NCBI RefSeq assembly: GCF_047663525.1
Contig: NC_092603.1
Coordinates: 1,818,001 to 1,882,000, forward strand
Direction: 5' to 3'
Length of the DNA stretch: 64,000 nt
DNA from: Anas platyrhynchos
Taxonomy: Eukaryota; Chordata; Aves; Anseriformes; Anatidae
How positions within the stretch are numbered: position 1 is the stretch's first letter; each line of letters starts with the position of its first letter. This document shows positions 15,099-26,185 of this stretch, piece by piece. The notes under the pieces were generated by a model. The model made no database searches. It was not told the origin of the DNA and was given only the letters and a program-made list of their open reading frames with translations. The position numbers and the translations under genes were made by a program.

Positions 15099-18000
15099 AT
15101 GGGCGCCGGCCGCCGCCTCCTGGAGTCGCTGCGCCCCGAGCGCTGGCGCTGCGCGGTGGTGGCGGCGCTGATGGGGGCTTCGTCACTCGGTAGGGGAGGG
15201 GGGCAGCACACCCACTTTAGGGGGGGCTGCATGAAATGTGGGGGGCCAGCCATAAATCGGGGGGGGGCAACACACCTATCAGAGCAGTATTGATATTTGG
15301 AGGGGGCTGCATTGGAGTTGTACCCCAATGGGGAGTTGCACTGAGCTTTGGGGGGGCTGCAAAAAATCTGGGGGGGGGGGCAGCAAGTGGGGGGGGCAGC
15401 ACTGTATGGGAGCAGCGTTGAAATTTGGGGAGGGGGCTGCATAGTCTTGGGGGCTGTACCCCAATGGGGAGCAGCATTGAGCTTTGGGGGGAGCTTCATG
15501 AAATGTAGGGGGTTGCATGAAATGTAGAGGGTTGCATGAAATGTTGGGGGGTCAGCCACAAACCAGGGGGGGCAGCACCCCAATGGGGAGCAGCGTTGAG
15601 CTTTGGTGGGGGGCTGCACAAATTCGGGGGGGGGGGGGCAGCCACAGAATGGTGGGGGGAGAGAGCAACCCAATGGGGAGCAACACTGAGCTTTGGGGGG
15701 AGGGTGCATGAAATTTAGGGGGGTCAGGTTCAAACCAGGGGGGCAGCACCCCAATGGGGAGCAACACTAAGCTTGGGGAGGGGGGGCTGCACAAAATCTG
15801 TGGGGCATCACTGGACCCCCCTACCACCCCCACTGCCCCGGGGGACCCCATCAACCTGACCGTGGTTTGGTGACAGGGGAGATGGCCATCCCCTACTACA
15901 CGGGGCGCGCCAGCGACTGGGTGGCCCGCGAGGACGAGCTGGCGGCCATCTGGCCCATGGTGCTGCTGGGGCTGAGCAGGTATTTTGGGGAGGGGGACGT
16001 GCTGGTCGGGGAGCAGCACGGGGGTCTCCCTGATGCACACACAGACACACACACACACGCCCTCCTTGTGCCCTTCCCACCGCAGCGCCGTCACCGAGCT
16101 GGCCTGCGACATCGCCTTCGTGGGGACGCTGAGCCGCGTGCACGGCCACCTGCAGCGCCGCCTCTTCGCTGCCGTCCTCCGCGGGGACATCGCTGAGCTG
16201 CGGGACGAGGGGGCCGGTGAGCATGGGATTTAGGGTCGGGCCCGGCGGCGGGGTGGGGACAGGCACCGGGATGCTCAACCCCGCTGTCGTCCTCCGCCTT
16301 GTCCCCCTGCAGGGGATGTGGCAGCACGGGTGACAGGGGACGTGGAGGCCACCCGTGAGGCCCTGGGCGAGGCGCTGAGCCTGCTGCTGTGGTACCTGGC
16401 GCGGGGCATCTGCCTCTTCAGCACCATGGCCTGGCTGTCCCCACGCATGGCCCTCGTCACCGCCCTGGTGCTGCCCTTCCTCCTGTTGCTGCCCAGGGCC
16501 ATCGGCAGGCTCCAGCAGGTGAGGGGGGGCTGTGGGCCCGCTGTCACCTCCATGTATCCGTTGCCATCCCCCTTTTATGTGCCTGTTGTCACCTCCATGT
16601 GCCCACCCTGTCTGGGCCCGTTGTCCCCACAACATGTATGTCCTCTCCATGTGCCTGCTGCCTCCTGCATGTGCCCAATGTCCCCTCCATTCACCCAACA
16701 CCCTCTGCATGTCCCCACTGTCCCCTCCACTATGCCCACCATGTCCCTCCAGCCCCCTCCCCGTGTCCACCATCTCCTCCATATGCCCTCTGCCCCCTCC
16801 CTGTACCCCATTCCCCACCTGCCAGCCCTGTGGTGACATTGCTGTCCCCAGGGCCTGGCTCCAAAGGTGCAGAAGGCGCTGGCCCACGCCAGCGAGGTGG
16901 CAGTGGAGACCTTCCAGGCCATGGCCACTGTGCGCAGCTTCGCCAACGAGGACGGGGTGGCCGCACGCTACCGCCAGTGCCTGCACCAGACCCACCAGCT
17001 GGAGAAGCAGGATGCAGTCCTCTACGCTGTCTCGGCCTGGACCAGTGGTGTACGGGATGCGGTGGCACAGTGGCAGGGGGTTGGGGAACAGGATGGCGTG
17101 GGGGCGGTGGAACATGGGTACACAATAGTGTAGGGGTAGTGGGACATGGGGACGCAACAGCATGGGGACTGCAGAACATGGGGACACGATGAGAAGGGTC
17201 TGAGGGATATGACATGGGGCTGGGGGACATGGGGATGTGATGACGGAGTTGAGAGATATGACGGTATAGGGCTAGGGGACATGGGGACATGATGGCCTGG
17301 GGACACTAGGACATGGTGAGCATGATAGCACAGGGGATGCAGGGCACAAGGGTGTGAACACAGGGAATGGGACAGCACAGAACCTACAGGACATGGGGGA
17401 CGCAATGGCATGGGGAAACATGACAGTTCTGGGGCTCCAGGGCATGGGGGACATTGATGACATGAGGGAGGTGATAGAGCAGGGCTGGGAACTCAGTGTC
17501 CCTGCAGAGAGTTAGCCACGGCCCTGTGGGGAGGTGTTCCCTGGGGGTGACTCCTCACGGTGTCCCCAGTTCTCAGCGCTGGCCCTGAAGATGGGGATCC
17601 TCTACTACGGGGGACAGCTGGTGGCCGCGGGGACCATCAGCACTGGGGACCTTGTCACCTTCCTCCTCTACCAGTTGCAGTTCACTGATGTCGTGGAGGT
17701 GAGCCCAGGTGCCCTTGTCCCCATGTCCTCCTTGACATGTCCCACGGCCAGTCCTCCTGTGTCCCCATGCCCACCCGTGTCCCCAGGCCCTCCCTCTGTC
17801 CCCATTTCTGTCCCTCTGTAACCCCCTGCTGTGTCCCTGTGCCCTCCCCACCATGTCCCTGTATCACCCACTATGTCCCCGTATCTACCCTGTCACATCC
17901 CCATGCCAGTCCCCCCGTGTCCCTGCATCCTCCGAGCTCCTGTGTCCTCCATGTCTCCATGCCCTCCTGGCCATGTCCCCATACCCATTCCCTCCGACCC

Positions 18001-20823
18001 CAAACACTGTCACTCACATCCCTGTGCTGTCCCCAGGTCCTGCTCCACTACTACCCCACGCTGACGAAGGCTGTGGGCTCCTCGGAGAAGATATTTGAGT
18101 TCCTGGACCGGGAGCCACAGGTTGCGCCCTCGGGGACACTAGCACCCAGTGACCTGCGGGGCCACCTCCAGCTTGAGGACGTCTGGTTCTCTTACCCTGG
18201 GCGCCAGGAGCCTGTCCTCAAGGTGGACACGGGGACACAGCAAGGGGACACAGAGACACAATGGCAGAGCGTGGCAGGCGTGGGGACACAGCAGGGGGAC
18301 ACAGGGACATGATGGGAGAGTGTGGCAGGTGTGGGGACACGACAAAGGAGACATAGGGACATGATGGGAGAGTGTGGCGTGAGGGGACACGGCAGGGGGA
18401 CACAGGGACATAATGGGGGAGTGTGGCAGGCGTGGTGACATGGTAGGGGGACACAAAGTGACATGGCATGGGGACATGGTGGGGGAGGGTGTGGGAATGT
18501 GGCAAGGGGACACAGGGACATGGTGGGGATGTGGCATAGGGACACATAGGACAGTGTGGGGACATGGCAGAGGGACACAAGGACGTGTCAGGGAGGGCAT
18601 GGGGACAGGGTACACAGGGCCACAGCAGGGACTTGGCATTGCCACCACAGATGTGGCAGGGAGGGCGGCGGGGGGACACAGGGAGGGGATGGGGCAAGTG
18701 GGACACAGCAGGGAGGGTGTGGGGACATGGGGTCACGGAGGTGCAAATGGCCACGTCCCCCTAGGGTGTGTCCCTGGAGCTGCGCCCCGGGGAGGTGCTG
18801 GCACTGATGGGGCCCCCGGGCGCGGGGAAGAGCACCCTGGTGTCCCTGCTGCTGCGCCTGCACCAGCCCACGGCCGGGCGCCTGCTCTTGGACGGCCATC
18901 CCCTCAGCGCCTACCGCCACTCCTACCTGTGCCACCGGGTGAGTTGCTTTCCTGCGCCCTGTCACCAGACTTTGTCCTCTTCTGTGGCCCCAGTTGTCCC
19001 TGTGGGGTCACCAGAGGACGTCTTCGTGCCTCCCCCAGCCATCCCTCCTGGGGTCACTGGCTGTCCCCCCGCACCCCTTCCCCTCGCCACTTGGTCCCCA
19101 GCCATGTCCCCAGATGTCCCTGCCCACCCCCACTGTGTCCCCCGATGACCCTGCCATGTCCCCAGCCACCCCCACCATGTCCCCGGCTGTCCCAATAATG
19201 TCCTCCATGGCCACCCCTACTGTATCACCAGCCATCCCTGCTATGTTGCCACTCATTCTCATTATGTCCCCAGATGTTCCTGACATGTCCCTAGCCATCC
19301 CCACCATGTCCCCTCTACGTTCCCGCTGTGTCCCCCATCAGTTCCCTGCTGTGTCCCCCATCAGGTCCCCACCATGTCCCCTGCTATCCCCACTATCTCC
19401 CCCACTGTGTTATTGCCACGTCCCCGCCATATCCTCAGCCATCCCCACTATGTCCACAGCTGTCCCCATTGTGTCCCCTGCCCCCGGCCACCCCTCCCAT
19501 GTCACCAGCTGTGGTACCATCCATTCCCACCACATCCCCGGCTGTCCCCTCCATTGCAGGTGGCCACCGTCCCCCAGGAGCCGGTGCTCTTCGCCCGCTC
19601 ACTCCACGCCAACATCGCCTATGGGCCAGAGAGCTGGAGCCGGGCACAGGTGACAGCGGCAGCCCGCCGGGTGGGTGCCCACAACTTCATCACCCGCCTG
19701 CCCCGAGGCTATGACACAGGTAGAGTGTTCCCCCCCTATCCCTGTCCCATCCAGGGTCCCCATGTCCTCTCCCCTGACCCCTCTGTCCCTGCAGAGGTGG
19801 GTGAGCTTGGGGGACAGCTCTCCGGGGGACAGCGGCAAGGGGTGGCCATCGCCCGTGCTCTGGTGCGGGACCCTCACATCCTTGTCCTTGATGAGCCCAC
19901 CAGCGCCCTGGATGCTGAGTGCCAGCAGCAGGTGGGGCGCGTCCCTATGTCCCCTCAGTCCCCATTCCTAACAGCACTCCTGTCCCCGGGCATCCCTTTG
20001 GGTTTCCATTTCCACTGTCCCGTTGTCCCTGGTTTCTGTGTTCCCTTTGTCCCCACTCCTGGTGTCTCCTGGGTCCTTTTTGTCCCCACTCCTCGTGTCC
20101 CCTGGTCCCTGGGTTCCCTTTGTCCCCACTCCTGGTGTCCCCTGGTGCCCTGCTCCCCCATCTCCTGGGTCCCCATATGTTCCTTCTGCAGTCCCCTTGG
20201 TCCTTGCTCCCAAAGCCCCTGGGGTCCCTAATCTCCACATCCCCTGGGTCCCCAGTCTCCATGCCTCCTGGGTCCTCACTCTCAGTGTCCCCTCAGTCCT
20301 GAAGTGGGGTTGGGGCCATCCCATGCATCTCCGCTGACCGCATCTCCTGCCGCAGGTGGAGCGGGAGCTCTTCGAGGACAGCGGGACCAGGCGCACGGTG
20401 CTGCTGGTGACAGGGCAGGTGGCCCTGGCAGCACGGGCACACCAGGTGGCCCTGATGGAGGGGGGGCAGGTACGCGAGCAGGGCCCCCCCAGCAAGCTGC
20501 TGCGCCCCGGCAGCCGCTACTGGCACCTGCTGCAGGATGGGGGACGCCAGGGGACATTGGGGGATGGGGACAAGGGCACAGGGAGTGGGGATGAGGGGCA
20601 GCAGGAGCCAGGGATGAGGACGGTACAAGCCAGAATGGAGACATCAGGGGATGGGGAGCTGGGCAGCACTGAGCAGACAAGGAGCTGGGATGGGGACACT
20701 GGGAGCCAGGATGGTGACACTGAGAGCTGGGATGGTGACACAAGGGCCAGGGATGGGGACACCAAGGGCAGAGGTATAGGTGGGGACACTACTATCCCTT
20801 GGGATGGAGACACCAGGAGCTAG
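15099..20823 (+). CDS. TAP1: Peptide transporter subunit TAP1 (short N terminus, long C tail)
   Basis: Partner of TAP2. Exons: 15099-15189, 15877-15979, 16086-16216, 16313-16518, 16852-17049, 17570-17698, 18037-18222, 18765-18938, 19560-19719, 19795-19931, 20356-20823; 660 aa, every junction in frame. Exon 1 codes for only 30 residues and joins straight into [10 protein letters not shown], the start of the core membrane domain, so the extra N-terminal helices of mammalian TAP1 are missing, as in chicken. The nucleotide-binding domain has Walker [10 protein letters not shown] (364-372), signature LSGGQRQ (468-474) and Walker B ILVLDEP (489-494) with a glutamate. The switch region reads LLVTGQVAL, with no histidine. 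After the normal end near YWHLLQ a tail of about 95 residues follows, rich in WDGDT and DGDT repeats, to TAG at 20821. AATAAA is at 21031. Confidence 0.93.
15190..15876 (+). repeat. TAP1 intron 1 tandem repeat (about 90-130 bp units)
   Basis: At least five degenerate units with the core CCCCAATGGGGAGCAGCRTTGAGCTTTGGGGGG then a GGGCTGCATGAAAT phrase. The unit phrase CCCAATGGGGAG recurs near 15325, 15462, 15582, 15670 and 15752. G runs up to about 12 bases occur (15367-15380, 15628-15639). Confidence 0.8.
17050..17569 (+). repeat. TAP1 intron 5 minisatellite, G-rich on + strand
   Basis: Degenerate repeats built on CATGGGGACAYGATG and GGGGACATGGGG from about 17105 to 17460. The same core motif, on the other strand, fills introns 4, 6, 8 and 10. 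Confidence 0.75.
18223..18764 (+). repeat. TAP1 intron 7 minisatellite, G-rich on + strand
   Basis: About twenty degenerate copies of a 20-30 bp unit such as GGGGACACAGGGACATGATG with GGAGAGTGTGGCAGG. Almost the whole intron is made of these units. Confidence 0.8.
18939..19559 (+). repeat. TAP1 intron 8 minisatellite, C-rich on + strand
   Basis: Tandem units like CCATGTCCCCAGCCATCCCCAC between about 19100 and 19545. It is the reverse-complement type of the intron 5 and 7 arrays. Introns 4 (16530-16850), 6 (17699-18036) and 10 (19932-20355, GGTGTCCCCTGG and TTTGTCCCCACTCC) hold looser versions. Confidence 0.75.
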
Positions 20824-21860
20824 GATGGGGACACCAAGGGCAGAGATGGGGACCCAAGGAGCAGTGACAAGGGACCATGAGACATGGGCACCAAGCCAGA
20901 CAATGCTGCAGTGTCCCTGCTGCATGGCCGTGACCAGGGCAGCCACTGGATGAACTGGGGTATCACCGGGTGCCACTGGGTGCCATCAAGGTTGGCGGCC
21001 GGCAGGGACGGCCATGTGACACAGAGCGTTAATAAATCTTTGTGTTTGTACCTGGGATGTGCTGGGGACTCTGGGGGGGGGGGAGAGGGAGCACAGTCAT
21101 GGGTACTGGGTCCTAGGGGTGCCACCGCCCCAGTGGCACACATTGGGAAGGGGCTGGTGGTCACTGGTGTGTGCCCCAGTAAGCCAGGCAGTGTTTTGGG
21201 GGCAGGGAGGAAGGGGGCATACTGGAGCACTGGTGTGTGTTCTAGGGCACTGGGAAGGGTCTTAGGGATCATGGGTGGGTCTGGGGGCTGTATTGGGAGC
21301 ACTGGTAGCTACTGGTTTGTGACTGAGGCAGGATTTCAGGGATCCAGACTGGTTGCTCAAAGCTCTGCTCAAAATAGTTCTTCCTTTGGGTTACTCAATA
21401 GCGCTCACAAGCTGACTATAGCCTGGAACCCATGTTCTTCAGAAACCCACAACACCCCAGAAAGCTTGTGTTCTGGGTGGCTGGTGGGAACATAGCTGTC
21501 ACCTTATTGGCCACATCCATAGTGGCATGGTGACATCCATCCTGCCATTTGACTCCCCCATCACTTGGTCTCCTGTGCAGATCCTTTGACCATGGTTTTT
21601 TTTTTTTTTTTTTTTTTTGACTGCCCTTTTTTTGTGGCACTGGTTTGGATGCAGCACTACATCCGGCACCGCTCCCTATGCTTGGTACATCCCTTGACCT
21701 TGACATGCTTCTCAGGGCCTGGGTTCCGACTCCTGTGCAGACCCTCATCCCCTTCCTGCCCGTGAGCCTTTAATCCATTACCCAGGAACACTGTAGGGGT
21801 TGGTGGCACTATGGGTGATGGGGGCAGATGCCTCCTTCTGCTTCGAGCTGAGACGAGGGT
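20824..21860. other. TAP1 3' flank without further gene
   Basis: Contains the TAP1 poly(A) signal AATAAA at 21031-21036 and a pure T run of about 23 bases from 21596. GCACTGG-type phrases recur at 21100-21310. No coding exon was recognised. Confidence 0.5.
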
Positions 21861-22262
21861 CCATCCCCTTTTCTCATTGGTGGTCGAGTCCTCTGTCCTG
21901 CAGTTGGGCAGCTGGATCAGCTACTACTCCTTGCAGGGACTTAGGAGGGGGCTGCTGGGCCTCAGTAGGGGCAGGCTGACACCTGCTATCCGTCTCCCTC
22001 AGAGACTCCCAGGAGCCCCTCAGACCAAATGGCTCTGCGTCATGTAATTGGGGGGGGGTTAGGGGTTGGCTCTGTCTGCCTCCCTGCCAGGAGCCCTGGC
22101 TGCAGTCGATCCGCGTGAGGTCCTTGTTCTTTCCTTCTTGGTGGAGGCAGTCTTGAGGCGCGCAGTCCTTGCCCTTGATAACCTCCTGTGTGGACCTTCC
22201 CCCCACATCCTCACCTACCTGTCCTTCAAGCTCTAGAGCCTCAAACCTATTGTGTAAGGGCA
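21860..22262 (-). mobile_element. Retroelement 5'-segment fragment (CR1-like), antisense
   Basis: On the minus strand a frame reads PLHNRFEALELE, which recurs on the plus strand at 60165-60200 (PFHNRFEALELE) next to other CR1 pieces. I take it for the ORF1/5' region of a CR1-type element; the family assignment is tentative. It is joined to the class I remnant at about 22260. Confidence 0.4.
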
Positions 22263-22575
22263 CCTGGGGAGGTGACACAGATGGGGGGGGTGGGGGTGGG
22301 GGGGGGCAAGAAGGGGGCTCGTTGACGCGCAGCACTGAGCAGGGGCCTGTTTCCATTCCCCTCCCGGGGGAGCCGCAGACCCGGCAGCAGCCCCAAGCCC
22401 CCCACCCGCCCCGGCCCCATTGCCCAAGCTCCGCTCTGAGCCCCGCGCAGCAATTGATGCCGCCGCCGCCAACCCGCCAATAGCGACTTAGAATCTCTCC
22501 TGACGTCACCGGGCGCCGGGCAGATCCCGGTCTCGGCGGGTTCCGAGAAGCGGAAAGCGAAAGCGAAAGCACTGC
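22262..22575 (-). pseudogene. Inverted class I remnant: promoter plus broken exon 1
   Basis: Read on the minus strand this holds, in order, an ISRE (GCTTTCGCTTTCGCTTTCC, 22569-22551), a CGGCGCCCGGTGACGTCA block (the class I X/CRE box; TGACGTCA at 22501-22508), a CCAAT-type Y box (CTATTGG, 22477-22483) and an ATG at 22420 opening MGPGRVGGLGLLPGL. The intact gene starts [16 protein letters not shown] after the same boxes. The leader then diverges, no exon 1 donor is found, and no alpha domains follow. It is therefore a truncated class I gene on the far side of TAP1 and in the opposite orientation to the two genes upstream of TAP2. Confidence 0.8.
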
Positions 22576-22659
22576 GGGCGGTGCCCCGGGCCCCCTTCCA
22601 GATACAGCGTCTCTCCCCGGCTTAGACCCCGGCTTGTCCCCCCGCGGGAGGCTGGAATC

Positions 22660-24048
22660 GCCCCAGTTCGAAGGGACCCACCGGGACCATCCAGTCCATC
22701 TCCTGGCTCCACACAGGACCACCCAAAAATCAGACCCTGCGCCTAAGAGCTTTCTCCAAATGCTCCATGAGCTGCAGCAGGCTCAGGGCCATGGCCACGT
22801 CTCCGGGGAACCTGTTCCAGTGTCCGACCACCCTCTTGGGGAAGAAATTTTTCTGAACAGCCGGCCTGAGCCTCCCCTGTGGCAGCTCCACGCCGTTCCC
22901 TCGGGCCCTGTCGCTGGCCCAAGAGAGCAAAGACCAGCAGCTGCCCTTCCACTCCCCTCATCAAGAACTGTGGGTCACCGCGAGGCCTCCCCTGCGTCTC
23001 CTCTGCTCTGGGCTCAACAAGCCAAGCGCCTTCAGCCGCTCCTCACACGCCTTGCCTTGCAGTCATTTCACCGCTCTCCTTTGCCCTTCTTCGCACACTT
23101 TCTGCTATTTGATGTCCTCCTTATACTGTGCTGCTCAAAGCTGCACACAGAATTCCAGATGCGGCCACACCAGTGCTTTGTAAAGCGGGTCAATCCTTTC
23201 TCTTGGCTCGATGCAGCCAGGATACAGTTGGCCCTTTTGGCCACTAGGGCACACTGTCGGCTCACATTTAGCTTACCATCAACCCTGGATCTCTTTCCAC
23301 TCTCACTCCAGCTGCCAGACATGCACCCAGGATTACACCACTCCAGGTGCAGAATCCAGCATTTACTCTTGTTAAATTTCATACTCCAATTTTATTGGCA
23401 ATTGTCCCGTGCTCTCATCCATCAACATCTCTCTGCAAGGCCTTTCTACCCTCAAGGGAATCGACTTGATCGTCATAAAAGGACATTACATAATCACAGA
23501 ATGGTTGTGGTCGGAAGGCATCTCTGGGTCCATTGGGTCCAACCCCACTGCTCACACAGGGACATGCAGAGCACGTTGTCCAGAACCATATGCAGATAGC
23601 CTTTGGTGATGTACAGGGAGGGAGACTCCAAAACTCTCCAGGCAACTGATACCAGTGCTCTGTAAAGCACTTCCTGATGTTCAGACAGAGCCTCTTGTGC
23701 TCCAGTTTGTGCCCATTGCCTCTTGTCCTGGCACCTCTGAGAAGAGCCTGGCCCTGTCCTATCTGCACACTCCTTTCGGGGATTTGTGGGCCCTGATGGG
23801 TTCCCTCTGAGCCTCCTCTGCTCCAGACTGAGCAGGCCCAGCTCCCTCAGCCTCTCCTCTCAGGGGAGATGCTCTAGTCCCTGCAGCATCTTCAGGACCT
23901 TCCTTGACTCTCCCCAGTGTGGTCAGGTCTCTCTTGGACGAGGGAGCCCAGCACTGGGCCCAGTACCCCAGCTGCAGCCTCACCAGTGCTGAGCAGCAGG
24001 GAAGGATCATGTCCATTGGCTTGCTGGCAATGTTTTGCCTAATGCCAC
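22660..24048 (-). mobile_element. Antisense CR1 copies, the second cut by the provirus
   Basis: A first CR1 (22665-23480) opens with GAAGGGACCCACCGGGACCATC and continues to coding-region sequence around 23400. A second CR1 opens near 23491 with AATCACAGAATGG. The second copy runs to CTAATGCCAC at 24048, where the provirus begins, and resumes after it at 30871 with CCACCCAGGATGCTGATAGC. Confidence 0.85.
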
Positions 24049-24926
24049 TGTGAGGAATGTTTTAACAATTCCAATTCGTGTCCATAAATTCATGTGCATA
24101 AAGAATAATTCTGTTTGAATCCTGTCTGCCTCTGGGCCCTGCACTGGCAGTTTAATTCTTGAACCACAGATGCAGTGTGCCCCAGTCTCCCCCTCATTCC
24201 AGTCAATTTATCACGTCTTCAGAAAACACTCCTTAAATTTATGAACCTGTTTGCTTTTGTTATTCCTGACTTCTAGTTCTAACAGTTACAGCCTTTTTTT
24301 TCCTGTCTTCTTCGAGATTAACTTAACACTGCTATAGATGTGTCTGTGAATGGCTGGGGAAGAATGTTTTAATTACTCGTGAAGCATCAAATAAGAAAGC
24401 TGTTTGTGTTTGATGTCTGGGAGTTTCAGAACAACTGATAACAACTAGTGACTGTTATGGGATACTATGAGGATCCTTGGTATCTGGCCAGGGGGGCCAA
24501 GAGATTAAGAGGAAGAAAAAAGAAGCTGAAGGACGGTTGGGAGACAAGACCTGTGGAGAGTTTACAGAGAGTGTTCCATAAACTTGGAATAGTGCCAAGT
24601 AAGTGCAAAGGGTGAGAGGAAGACTACGAGCCTTCAGCATGAAAGACCCCTAGAGACCCCCAGAGGAGACTGATGCGCATGCTCCAGTAGGAGGAACCGG
24701 ACTCCGGAAGCTAATTATAATAATCTACTTTTTTAGAAGTAGTAATGAATATGTATTAGTCTAGGTGCATAAAAATCAGCTGCTTGATGTAACTGGTGTG
24801 CGTCCTGGTGGAGCGGAGACTCCCGGTGCACCCAGCGCTGTTTGCTTACCTCTATTCCTTCATATTCTTTTAATAAATCCTATTTTTTTATTTAATCCTA
24901 ATTTGAATCCTGAGCCATTTATAACA
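24049..24926 (+). repeat. Provirus 5' LTR
   Basis: 878 bp, TGTGAGGAAT to TTTATAACA, with TG...CA ends. A CATAAAAA box lies near 24767 and AATAAA at 24872-24877. By eye it differs from the 3' LTR at one base only (GTGGAGCGGAG here, GTGGGGCGGAG there). Confidence 0.95.
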
Positions 24927-24929
24927 ATT

Positions 24930-24947
24930 TGGGGGCTCGTCTGGGAT
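24930..24947 (+). other. Primer binding site (tRNA-Pro type)
   Basis: TGGGGGCTCGTCTGGGAT starts three bases after the 5' LTR. It differs by one base from the common proline PBS of gammaretroviruses. Confidence 0.85.
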
Positions 24948-25545
24948 GGCTATAGTTCCTGAATTCTGATTTAATCTAGGAGAGGCGCCCCACCATTTGG
25001 TGGCTCCTGTTTGAGTCAGATCGGGACTAATGCCATCCTGAACCTGAATAAAGGTAAGCAAAGAATTTAATTTTTTTTGAGCTCCCGTGTTGCCGGCTGT
25101 TTTTTGCCCGTAATTCTGCGCGCGAAGATCCGGACGAAGACGACAGGGTCGTTTGGATACCGTTCGGTTGGATTCCGGTGCCCGGAATCGAACCGGATGA
25201 AGACGACAGTCGTTTGGATACCGTCTGGTTCGATCCCAGACGAAGACAGCAGAGACGCTGGTGGATACCGTCCGATTGGAGTCTGGACGAAGACGACTGA
25301 TTCGTAAGATACCGTCCGGTTGGGTAAGGGTACGGTTGCCAGTTTTTGTGTGTGAGAGTGTAACTGAGACTTCTAAAGTCAGCGTGGAGGTCTTTTTGTT
25401 TTCTCACTGGTTCTAATCTCCTGTCGGGGGGGCTGGGCTGGTGAGAAGAGGGATACGTGGGTGGGTGATAGGTCCTAAACCCCCTGCAAGACACTCTCAC
25501 CGGGCAGCCAAGGGCTGTGGGAATTGCCACTAGTAAAATTCCTGG

Positions 25546-25605
25546 ATGGGTCAGATAAAATCGAAGACCAAGGACCAGAAAGGGAGCAAATTACTAGATA
25601 TATGA
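25546..25605 (+). pseudogene. gag start remnant
   Basis: A frame beginning MGQIKSK, with the glycine-2 expected for a myristoylated gammaretrovirus-type matrix protein, stops after 19 codons at 25603-25605. Further decayed gag-like sequence may run to about 25980, with no open frame. No protease, reverse transcriptase or integrase motif was found in the provirus. Confidence 0.5.
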
Positions 25606-25989
25606 CCAAAAAGTCCATTATGAATAATGATTAGAAATTGGAACAATAGGGGCCCCAGAAAATTAAAGAGTAAATTGAAAATGATTATTATATGATAGAA
25701 TGACCAAAAGAACCCTTAAGACCCCATGTATTTTGATCCACAGAGGACGGGGTCTGTCAGGCTTTGAACATTAATAGTAGAATACCCATGGATCCAGAAA
25801 AGAGCAAGCTGAAACATTGGAATTAGAAATTAGAGAGCAATTGATTAAGAATGAATATGTGCTACTGTGCTGTGCTGCGCTTATACCACCAGATAACAGG
25901 AGCCTCTCGGGCCCCGAGAACCAGATTAAAAACCTCATGGTTCAGAGTTTAACCAAGGTGTCTGAAATAAGGAGGAGTGTTCACAAAGG

Positions 25990-26185
25990 GACAGGTTATG
26001 CATATGTATAGGAATGTTCATGTATATGTAACTCTTTACTAAAGCAATTTGTCACGTTAGGCCTGCACGACTTTGGGGGGACTACCCGCCCCATGCTGCA
26101 TGGAACTGAGTAAACATACCTACTTTACAATCCTACTGATTGTGGAGTCAGCTTTCTGAGAGTCATTTTGGTGAGCCAGGCAGGA
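25990..26185 (+). mobile_element. Second retroviral LTR end and PBS-like segment inside the provirus
   Basis: The segment ends with a U5-like stretch (TTTACAATCCTACTGATTG then GAGAGTCA) followed after three bases by TGGTGAGCCAGGCAGGAG, which looks like a PBS/leader of another virus. A leader-like region follows, and at 27200 an ATG opens MEAAAAAAVLL before the frame breaks. The MEA start recalls alpharetroviral gag. This is a tentative reading based on layout only. Confidence 0.35.

Noticed and set aside
15190-15876. Intron 1 repeat of TAP1 considered as a CRISPR-like or structural array
   Set aside because: Units are degenerate, without unique spacers, and the host is a vertebrate; an ordinary minisatellite explains it.
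15808-17187. 459-codon minus-strand frame opposite TAP1
   Set aside because: It is the shadow of GC-rich TAP1 exons and minisatellite introns, low in complexity and without a domain.
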